Assembly: GCA_020634315.1 (NCBI GenBank)
Contig: JACKBV010000062.1
Coordinates: 1 to 6,659 of the forward strand
DNA length: 6,659 nt
Direction: 5' to 3'
DNA from: Ardenticatenaceae bacterium
GTDB lineage: Bacteria > Chloroflexota > Anaerolineae > Promineifilales > Promineifilaceae
Shown in pieces: positions 1-5,378 of the stretch. The position numbers and the translations under genes were made by a program. Under the pieces are notes generated by a model. That model was not told the DNA's origin. It made no database searches and was given only the letters and a program-made list of their open reading frames with translations. Numbering within the stretch: position 1 is the first letter of the stretch; every line of letters starts with the position of its first letter.

Positions 1-2364
1 CACGTTGTTTGTGTAGCCCAAAATGGAGCCAACCGCGACATTATACACGGCGTCGGCCGGTGTACAGATGTTTAATGACGATGGTTGTGCGCTCAAAGAA
101 AAATCAGAGGCCAGCGCACAGTTTGAGCAGACCAAGGCAAAGCTTTGGTCGGTCGCATCACCATTGTAAAGAATGGCATCACCACTAATATTGGCGGCGT
201 CGATGGTAATGGTTGCATTGGATCCGGGGTTTTGAATGAAGACGTTCTCAATATTGTTGAGAACATCGGCCGTTCCCCCAGTTACTGACCAGCCACCACT
301 GAAAACATTACCAAGATAGGTATTACCACCGTTTTGCACGGTCAAGTTTAAATTGTTGACCAATGCCGGGTTTGCGCCAACGGCACCGGGTGCATCAGAC
401 CAGGCAACTGTAATTTTTAACGGTTGGCTGGGGTCTGTCACCCCAACTTCCATGACAAATTGTTCGCCGGTATTGCTAAAGATAAAGGTTTGATCCTCAT
501 AGAGGGTCATGGCGGTTGGGCTGATGATGTTCGTGGTGTTAACACGGCCCCAGCCTTCGCTGTTGTTCGGAATGTCGGGTGTGCCCATGTCAACGGCCGT
601 ATTCACCAACAACGCTTTTGCCATTGCCGCACTGGGGTCTGCCCCGCCATTAAAGGTACGCCACCACTCGGTTGTCAGCACCACTGCCCCAGATGTATGC
701 GGGGAAGCCATGCTGGTGCCGGAACAGAAAGCGTAAAGGTTACTGGTGCCAGTAATAGATGTTGAACAAGAGCCACCCAAGTCATTACGGCTGGAGGAGA
801 TTTGCTCACCTGGAGAAGTAATGGTGGGAACCCAACGGCCGTCTACTGCCGGGCCACGGCTGCTAAAGCTAGAGATGCTGTCAATGCTGCCGGCACGATA
901 GTTGACACTGCTGGCCGTGACAATCAAGTTCTTGGCTTCTTTGGGTGAGGTGAGTGTGCCACTGCCTGGCCCAGAATTACCCGCAGAGAAGACCTCGATA
1001 AAAGGTTCCGCCACATCGGTGGTGTCAAAATTACCATCCAACACGATGAGGTCATGGGTACGCTCTGAAGCCTGATAGCCATGGCTGGTGCCTTCACCAG
1101 TTGTCCAGGAGTTGTTGCCACCAATAGCGCCGCCAAGTACAGCTCGTTTGCTATGTTCTTGCCAGCCACCAGTTGGCGGCCAGGCGGATGCGGACAGCGA
1201 GTTCATGGCAAAAATGCTGTAGCCAGGAGCAACGCCAAGGCCATACAGGAACCCGTTGGCGTCGGTGAAACCAGCTGCGGCATTGCCGCCAATGATACCG
1301 GCGACGTGTGTCCCATGTCCGCCACCAGAGCAGTCGCTGCCAGGTTGACCGGCAAAGCTACATGCACCGGGGAAGTCGTACCCACCAATGATGTGTGAAC
1401 CCAGGTCAGGGTGATCGTAATCGACACCGGTATCGACAACGGCCCAGATAACGCCTGTGCCATCAAAACCGAGATCGGCGAGGTGGTTGTTATAGCCAAC
1501 AACAGGCACGTTACCTGGATGGTTGCCCGCCATAATCTGCGCTGACATTTCGTCATCTAAAACGGGCGCAGAGCTGGAGTAGCCAAGCCAGAGGACGGTG
1601 TTGATTTTGGCGATCTCGGCCACGGCGGTGGCGTCGATTTGCACAATTGCATCGTAGAATGCTTTGTCAGGCTGTGATGGGTAATATTGCAAGACATTCC
1701 CACCGAGATTGGCAATGGCGGCCAGGGTATCGGCCAGGCGACCATCATTGTAGAACATGATGTCCACGTTGCTGATGAGACCGGAACGGCCGTTTAGCGC
1801 CGGGTCAATCTTGTATGCCGGATGCACAACCCCTTGCCAGCGCACAAATGGGGCACTTTCCAATGCCGTTACCTGCGCCTCTGTCCCCCAGGTCAAAAAG
1901 GTATAGTGGGGATAATATTGCAAAGGTGTCAACCCGGCTGCTTCCAAATCAGCCAGCCAGGCATCATTGGTGGGGCCAGCAAACTGTACCAGCCGCAAGG
2001 TTTCGCCTGCGGCATTATTTTGCATAGTCTCTGCCAATTCAGGTTCGCCATCCACAACCGGGTCGAAGGTGTAAGTTACCACCTGCACCTTCCCGGCGTT
2101 TGGCTCGTATGTGTAGGCAACATCACTGGCCGACAATTTGGCAAAATCTGCCTCATTGAGTTCCAGCCATTGAAATGAGCCGTAATCCAGTGCCAGACGC
2201 GGTTGCAAATCGAGCTGCGCTGCTTCTGTCACTGCGTCTGCCGGAATGCGCACAAAATACCCGCCACCGGCAACGGGTTCGGCCGCCCTTAATGTGAGGC
2301 TAGATGCCCCCAATAGAACGACAAGCAATAAAAAAGATAACAAAAGGGCTTTACGCCAGGTCAT
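1..2364 (-). CDS. Secreted subtilisin-like serine protease, S8 family, Kp-43-like (C-terminus beyond window)
   Basis: This is an extracellular endopeptidase of the subtilase fold. Reading the minus strand from ATG at 2362-2364 gives 788 uninterrupted residues with no stop before the left edge. Residues 1-28 are a signal peptide (W-R-K, then a Leu/Val-rich core, cleavage near L-R-A-A/E). Residues 29 to about 290 are a long propeptide region with two related segments sharing LQYYP (148-152 and 225-229). The catalytic triad is complete: D311 in VVDTGV, H350 in GHGTHVAG, S551 in GTSMASPH; N463 in FSAGNSG is the oxyanion residue. Cys335/345 and Cys533/547 sit close to the active site and may form disulfides. 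Residues 590-740 (EGWGRV, ITVAWSDAP, LVNNLNLTV, IENVFI) resemble the C-terminal jelly-roll of Kp-43 proteases. From about 745 a Cys-containing segment (CSNC, then ICTPADAVY) seems to open another beta-sandwich domain, cut by the window. The start is fixed by GGAGG seven bases upstream. The family assignment is firm; the substrate is unknown. Confidence 0.95.
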   Translation of the reverse strand, partial: MTWRKALLLSFLLLVVLLGASSLTLRAAEPVAGGGYFVRIPADAVTEAAQLDLQPRLALDYGSFQWLELNEADFAKLSASDVAYTYEPNAGKVQVVTYTFDPVVDGEPELAETMQNNAAGETLRLVQFAGPTNDAWLADLEAAGLTPLQYYPHYTFLTWGTEAQVTALESAPFVRWQGVVHPAYKIDPALNGRSGLISNVDIMFYNDGRLADTLAAIANLGGNVLQYYPSQPDKAFYDAIVQIDATAVAEIAKINTVLWLGYSSSAPVLDDEMSAQIMAGNHPGNVPVVGYNNHLADLGFDGTGVIWAVVDTGVDYDHPDLGSHIIGGYDFPGACSFAGQPGSDCSGGGHGTHVAGIIGGNAAAGFTDANGFLYGLGVAPGYSIFAMNSLSASAWPPTGGWQEHSKRAVLGGAIGGNNSWTTGEGTSHGYQASERTHDLIVLDGNFDTTDVAEPFIEVFSAGNSGPGSGTLTSPKEAKNLIVTASSVNYRAGSIDSISSFSSRGPAVDGRWVPTITSPGEQISSSRNDLGGSCSTSITGTSNLYAFCSGTSMASPHTSGAVVLTTEWWRTFNGGADPSAAMAKALLVNTAVDMGTPDIPNNSEGWGRVNTTNIISPTAMTLYEDQTFIFSNTGEQFVMEVGVTDPSQPLKITVAWSDAPGAVGANPALVNNLNLTVQNGGNTYLGNVFSGGWSVTGGTADVLNNIENVFIQNPGSNATITIDAANISGDAILYNGDATDQSFALVCSNCALASDFSLSAQPSSLNICTPADAVYNVAVGSILGYTNNV

Positions 2365-2370
2365 ATCAGA

Positions 2371-2376
2371 ACCTCC
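2371..2376 (-). promoter_or_regulatory. Ribosome binding site of the S8 protease
   Basis: The minus strand reads GGAGGT followed by TCTGAT and then ATG at 2364. GGAGG lies 7 bases from the start, which is an ideal Shine-Dalgarno position. It fixes the translation start at 2364, directly ahead of a good signal peptide. Confidence 0.8.
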
Positions 2377-2384
2377 ATGCTGAT

Positions 2385-2417
2385 AAAAAATTTCTTGCTT
2401 CCACAGTTAGAAGCAAG
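2385..2417 (-). terminator. Terminator-like hairpin or leader attenuator between the STAND gene and the protease
   Basis: On the minus strand a perfect 8-bp inverted repeat, CTTGCTTC / GAAGCAAG (2410-2417 and 2394-2401), encloses an 8-base loop. It is followed by AAA and then six T residues (2385-2390). The stem is only half G/C and the T run starts three bases late, so it is a weak intrinsic terminator. It could end the STAND transcript. Because it lies only about 9 bases before the protease ribosome binding site, it could instead act as an attenuator or leader structure. On the plus strand no T run follows, so it would work only leftwards. Confidence 0.45.
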
Positions 2418-2457
2418 GGATACACAATAAATCAGACCCTTCGGTTGATGAAAACAT

Positions 2458-2486
2458 GTTATATAGACGTGTCACACCTGTTGTAA
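2458..2486 (-). promoter_or_regulatory. Possible promoter for the S8 protease
   Basis: The minus strand carries TATAAC (2458-2463), matching the -10 consensus at five of six positions. It lies 17 bases downstream of TTACAA (2481-2486), a poor -35 match at three of six. The -35 would lie in the last codons of the STAND gene. If real, the protease mRNA would have a leader of roughly 85 bases that includes the hairpin at 2394-2417. This rests on consensus matching only. Confidence 0.25.
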
Positions 2487-4931
2487 TTGTTGTAACCACA
2501 TCTGTATTTCTTGTACTTTATGGTGACCTATAGCGGTCAAAGTGTCCAACGCTTCACGCCCTTTGGCAAGGGCTTGGGCGATTTCTTTTTGCTGTACGGC
2601 CACACGTGCCTGCCCATAAAGTGCATAGGCAATTAGTTCCTGGCTCTGCAAGATGCGTGCCTGATGGAAGAGTTCGCTAAAGGTATGCACGGCCGTTTCC
2701 CATTCCCCACGCCATAATTGCAGCTCTCCCCATTCGCTCAGTACACGGCCGTATTGCCAGCGATGTCCAATCTCTTGCGCCAGGGCCGCGGCTTGCTCAT
2801 AGGCGGCAGCGGCCTGGTCATATTGCTCATGCGCCATGTGCAAATTTCCCAGGCTGCGCCAAAGCACAATGATGCGTTCCTGATGCCCTTGTTGACGCGC
2901 CAGGGCTAACGCTTGCCGATAGTAAGCCTCAGCTTGTTCATTGTCCCCTTGTTCTTGCGCCAAGACGCCCAGCCCCCACAACATGCCGCCAGAGTAAACG
3001 GCCGTTTCGTCACCCTGGTGCATCAACGCCAACCCTTCCTCGTAAAACGCCTCGGCACGGGCAAAATCGCCGCGCACGTAAGCCTGCACGCCCAGGCCGC
3101 GCAGAAAATCGCTGACAATTCCGCCATGCCCTAAAGCGCGTGCCAGGGCCAGCCCTTCCTTATAATACGCATCAGCCAGCACATAATCGCCGCGCCGCGC
3201 CGCCAGGACACCCGACGCCCGCAGTAAATGGCTCAAGGTTTCCTGGTCGTCAAGGCGGCGTGCCAGCTCTAAACCCGCTTCAAACAATGTTTCGGCGTCA
3301 ATGTATTCCCCTTGGCGCTGTGCCAATCGCCCGCGATGGTGGGTGATGGCAAGCTGTGTCGCCGGGTCGTCTTGGGGGATGGCCGTTACGGCCGTTAAAT
3401 AATTGGCGGCCATTTGGTAGAGGCCGTGTGTTTCCCAAAAGTAATAAAAGGCGTTAACGCCTTGCACAAACAAGGTCACATGGCCGGTTTCCTGGGCCAA
3501 CTGCAAAGCGGCCAGGATGTTGGCTTGCTCTTGCTCTAAGGCGGTGTCATCCCGGTGATGGGTTTGCGCATAGGTGACAAAGTAGGTGATGAGCCGGGTA
3601 ACGGCCGTTGCTTCTTCCGCATCCGACAGGTGACGCCGCACATAATCGCGCAGCAGCGGGTGTAATTGGTAGCGCGTGGCTTGCCCGGCAAAGCGCCGTC
3701 CCGCCTGCACCAAAGACAAGCCGTATAACTGCCGCAGCGCATCTTGCGCATCGGCCAGTGGCAAATCGGCGACATAAGCGGCGGCCGTGTCGCTGAAATC
3801 TTCGCCGTGAAAGAGGCTGAGCGCCGTTAAAAATTGCTGCTGCGCGGTTGTGAGTGCGGCAAAGCTGGCATCAAAGGAAAGGCGCACGCTCTGGTCTTCG
3901 TAGCTCAGTTCGGCCAGGCGGCGCTGCTGTTGGCGGATGCGCTGCAAGAAGTCGGCCGTAGACCAGCCCGGCTCGTAAGCGAGACGGCTGGCGGCAATGT
4001 CTAGCGCCAGCGGCAGGTGTCCCAGCAGCGCCGCCAACTCGCGCAGCAGTTCGGCTTCGGCCGTGACACGTTCTGCGCCGAGGATGTTGCGGAAGAGGTC
4101 GAGGGATTCGCTGCCGTTGGCGGGAAACGGCCGTATCTCAAACCGTTGAGCGCGGCGTAACACGGCCAAATCGTGGCGTCGCGTTGTGATCAACACGGCA
4201 CAGCGCCCGGTGGGTGGCAGTAATGGCTGCACCTGTTCACTGGTTTGCACGTTATCGAGCACGAGCAGCGCCCGTTTGTCTGCCAGTAAATCGCGCACCA
4301 AACGGCTGCGGCTGTCTATGTCGCCATAGGCGCTGACATCTACGCCGTATGCCTGGGCAAATGTGCGCAAAATGGACATGGTGTCGGAGATGTCTACTTT
4401 GGCCCACAAGACACCATCGGGGAAATACGGCCGTAACACATACGCCAAATGCACGGCCAGGGCGGTCTTGCCGATGCCACCCATCCCTTGCACGCTGTAC
4501 AACGTGGTGTGTGTTTCGGCTAACAGCGCGGCCTGGATGGCCGCCATCTCTGGTTTTCTTCCAACAAAATAGGGTAAATCGGCCGTAACCTGGAAGGGAG
4601 CTTCTTTGCCTGGCGCTTTTGTCGTGGATTCGGCCCACGGTGACAGCAATGATAGCGTTTCGGCATCGCCGCTTTGCTGTGCCTGGGCGCGGAGTTCTGG
4701 TAGAGGAGGGTGTCCGGCGGCGTCTAGCAGTTGGGTCATTTCCCCGTCGGTCAGGTGTAAAACGGCGGCCAGTCGTAGTAAATCAACATGATCACGTGGA
4801 CGTTTTACACGCCCTTCGAGCCAGTTGACGATGGTTGGTTTGGGAACGGCCGTTAACTTTGCCAATTGCCCCGTCGTATACCCCGAACGGTTCACATATT
4901 CGCTTAAGACATCGGCCAGGTCCGTCACCAC
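2472..4931 (-). CDS. STAND-type protein: XRE-like HTH, NB-ARC NTPase, TPR repeats
   Basis: This is a predicted cytoplasmic signal-transduction NTPase (819 residues) of the STAND class, in which a sensor repeat array controls nucleotide-dependent oligomerisation and an N-terminal output domain. Residues 5-62 form a Cro/XRE-like DNA-binding helix-turn-helix (QLAKLTAVPKPTIVNWLEG), ending in a linker with AAGHPP. The NB-ARC core spans about 120-435: FVGR (122-125), Walker A GMGGIGKT (149-156), Walker B ALLVLDN (221-227), sensor LITTRR (247-252), GHLPLAL (304-310, the GLPLAL motif) and LHPLLRDY (423-430, at the MHD position). Residues 523-810 are seven TPR-like repeats of about 40 residues with G-D/E-Y/F-x-x-A starts near 541, 581, 621, 662, 702, 742 and 782. 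The start is GTG. Two GTG codons are adjacent (4931 and 4928); AAGGGAG is 2 bases from the first and 5 from the second, so 4928 is the better start. All key NTPase residues are intact. The ligand and target operator are unknown; a transcription regulator or a defence STAND are the alternatives. Confidence 0.93.
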   Translation of the reverse strand: MVTDLADVLSEYVNRSGYTTGQLAKLTAVPKPTIVNWLEGRVKRPRDHVDLLRLAAVLHLTDGEMTQLLDAAGHPPLPELRAQAQQSGDAETLSLLSPWAESTTKAPGKEAPFQVTADLPYFVGRKPEMAAIQAALLAETHTTLYSVQGMGGIGKTALAVHLAYVLRPYFPDGVLWAKVDISDTMSILRTFAQAYGVDVSAYGDIDSRSRLVRDLLADKRALLVLDNVQTSEQVQPLLPPTGRCAVLITTRRHDLAVLRRAQRFEIRPFPANGSESLDLFRNILGAERVTAEAELLRELAALLGHLPLALDIAASRLAYEPGWSTADFLQRIRQQQRRLAELSYEDQSVRLSFDASFAALTTAQQQFLTALSLFHGEDFSDTAAAYVADLPLADAQDALRQLYGLSLVQAGRRFAGQATRYQLHPLLRDYVRRHLSDAEEATAVTRLITYFVTYAQTHHRDDTALEQEQANILAALQLAQETGHVTLFVQGVNAFYYFWETHGLYQMAANYLTAVTAIPQDDPATQLAITHHRGRLAQRQGEYIDAETLFEAGLELARRLDDQETLSHLLRASGVLAARRGDYVLADAYYKEGLALARALGHGGIVSDFLRGLGVQAYVRGDFARAEAFYEEGLALMHQGDETAVYSGGMLWGLGVLAQEQGDNEQAEAYYRQALALARQQGHQERIIVLWRSLGNLHMAHEQYDQAAAAYEQAAALAQEIGHRWQYGRVLSEWGELQLWRGEWETAVHTFSELFHQARILQSQELIAYALYGQARVAVQQKEIAQALAKGREALDTLTAIGHHKVQEIQMWLQQLQQV

Positions 4932-4933
4932 AT

Positions 4934-4940
4934 CTCCCTT
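4934..4940 (-). promoter_or_regulatory. Ribosome binding site of the STAND gene, favouring the second GTG
   Basis: The minus strand reads AAGGGAGAT and then GTG GTG. The purine core is only 2 bases from the GTG at 4931 but 5 bases from the GTG at 4928, so translation more plausibly begins at 4928. The overlapping ATG at 4933 hits a stop after two codons and is not a start. Confidence 0.55.
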
Positions 4941-4987
4941 AAAATGTAAATCGCATCACGTACTCTATTACTATTTTCTGGATACGC

Positions 4988-5017
4988 AATATGCAATGCG
5001 CCATATATTCCTATCAA
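4988..5017 (-). promoter_or_regulatory. Possible promoter for the STAND gene
   Basis: On the minus strand TTGATA (5012-5017, five of six with TTGACA) is followed after 18 bases by CATATT (4988-4993, four of six with TATAAT). This would start transcription near 4980 and give a leader of about 50 bases. The stretch is AT-rich, which fits a promoter, but the evidence is consensus matching only. Confidence 0.25.
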
Positions 5018-5083
5018 ATAACTATACAGAAAAACATTGCGTACACCGAAAATTTGCAAAAACGCGCAGCGAAACAGAGAAAA

Positions 5084-5110
5084 TCCCTGTGCTCTTTGTG
5101 TCTTGCTATG
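5084..5110 (+). repeat. Degenerate CTGTGCTCTTTGTGTCT simple repeat
   Basis: TCCCTGTGC (5084-5092) is followed by TCTTTGTGTCTTGC, that is, phased units of about 8-9 bases of the form CTsTGyG. The same nine bases TCCCTGTGC recur at 5319-5327 in the same orientation, again followed by CTCTGCGCC-type units. The two tracts appear to be relatives of one repeat type. Confidence 0.4.
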
Positions 5111-5135
5111 TGCTGCTCTGTATCCTGTGCAGATA

Positions 5136-5161
5136 CGTTGTCAAACCTCTGCGTTGTCAAA
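5136..5161 (+). repeat. Direct repeat of CGTTGTCAAA, spaced 16 bases
   Basis: Two exact 10-base copies of CGTTGTCAAA occur at 5136-5145 and 5152-5161, separated by CCTCTG. Their period of 16 bases is about one and a half helical turns. They lie about 220 bases upstream of the permease start, so they could be binding sites for a regulator of the divergent promoters. Confidence 0.4.
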
Positions 5162-5192
5162 GAGCCAGACAAATCTGTTGTTTTCCATCATC

Positions 5193-5210
5193 TGATACAG
5201 TTTTGATACA
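5193..5210 (+). repeat. Direct repeat of TGATACA, spaced 11 bases
   Basis: TGATACA is repeated at 5193-5199 and 5204-5210. The 11-base period is about one helical turn, which would place both copies on the same face of the DNA. The site is short and could be chance; it is noted because it follows the CGTTGTCAAA pair closely. Confidence 0.3.
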
Positions 5211-5318
5211 AATCGTCTCCAGAAATTGGCTCCCACTTCCCTTATTCTATCAAACAAAGCAGTAAATGGCAGTGTTTTCAAGCAGCTATATGGCAGATGG
5301 CGCACGTTTCCTTGCTGT

Positions 5319-5358
5319 TCCCTGTGCACCTCTCCGCGCCTCTGCGCCTTTGCGTTAT
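5319..5358 (+). repeat. CTCTGCGCC-type simple repeat just before the permease
   Basis: Tandem imperfect units of about 9-10 bases are visible: CTGTGCACC, TCTCCGCGCC, TCTGCGCCT, TTGCGTTAT. The tract ends about 5 bases before the permease ribosome binding site, so it would lie in the mRNA leader if transcription starts upstream. Similar pyrimidine/TGCG runs occur in intergenic regions of several environmental bacterial phyla (recalled, not searched). Confidence 0.45.
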
Positions 5359-5363
5359 TTTCA

Positions 5364-5370
5364 AGAGGAG
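5364..5370 (+). promoter_or_regulatory. Ribosome binding site of the ABC permease
   Basis: AGAGGAG ends 8 bases before ATG 5379. This decides the start: the same frame is open back to ATG 5226, but that adds 51 residues rich in Cys and Arg without membrane character, translated from the simple repeat. The protein from 5379 begins MTNYLIRRGF, typical for this permease family. Confidence 0.8.
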
Positions 5371-5378
5371 ACAAGCAA

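Larger units (their letters stand above)
593..4853. repeat. Dispersed palindromic octamer ACGGCCGT, 11 copies
   Basis: Exact copies start at 593, 835, 1786, 2689, 2745, 2998, 3388, 3601, 4127, 4427 and 4846. Four extend to AACGGCCGTT (1786, 2998, 3601, 4846), and the one at 2998 extends to a 12-base palindrome. One-mismatch forms TCGGCCGT (266, 3952, 4057, 4579) and GCGGCCGT (3781) add more. Within the two minus-strand genes the octamer is translated in all three frames (T-A-V six times, x-G-R three times, R-P twice), so protein sequence does not explain it. None of the 11 lies in the permease or in the intergenic regions. Confidence 0.85.
4932..5378. other. Divergent intergenic region of 447 bases
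   Basis: The region separates the leftward STAND gene from the rightward permease and must hold the promoters of both. The left two thirds are AT-rich. It contains a possible leftward promoter (4988-5017), two pairs of short direct repeats (5136-5161 and 5193-5210) and two related TCCCTGTGC-starting simple-repeat tracts (5084-5110 and 5319-5358). I could not identify a convincing rightward promoter for the permease; TTGATA at 5203-5208 resembles a -35 box but lacks a -10 box at the right distance. No RNA gene or credible protein gene was recognised. Confidence 0.6.

Noticed and set aside
2304..2486. 60-codon plus-strand open frame across the gap between protease and STAND gene
   Set aside because: It overlaps both genes in antisense, has no clear ribosome binding site, and covers the hairpin; no family was recognised.
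3381..3396. Tandem GGCCGTTA GGCCGTT-like pair
   Set aside because: It is a coincidence of one exact octamer beside a one-mismatch copy, encoding T-A-V-T-A-I; counted under the dispersed palindrome and not as a separate repeat.
4252..4638. 128-codon minus-strand frame inside the STAND gene
   Set aside because: It is the same strand in another frame across the NB-ARC core, whose own frame carries intact Walker motifs; composition is Arg/His-rich without domains.
4825..5265. 146-codon plus-strand open frame covering the STAND gene start and the intergenic region
   Set aside because: It overlaps the start of a well-supported gene in antisense, has no recognisable motif, and reads as random AT-rich intergenic DNA with many Cys and Tyr codons.
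5226..5378. N-terminal extension of the permease by 51 residues to ATG 5226
   Set aside because: The extension is translated from intergenic simple repeat, has no membrane character, and a good ribosome binding site sits before ATG 5379.
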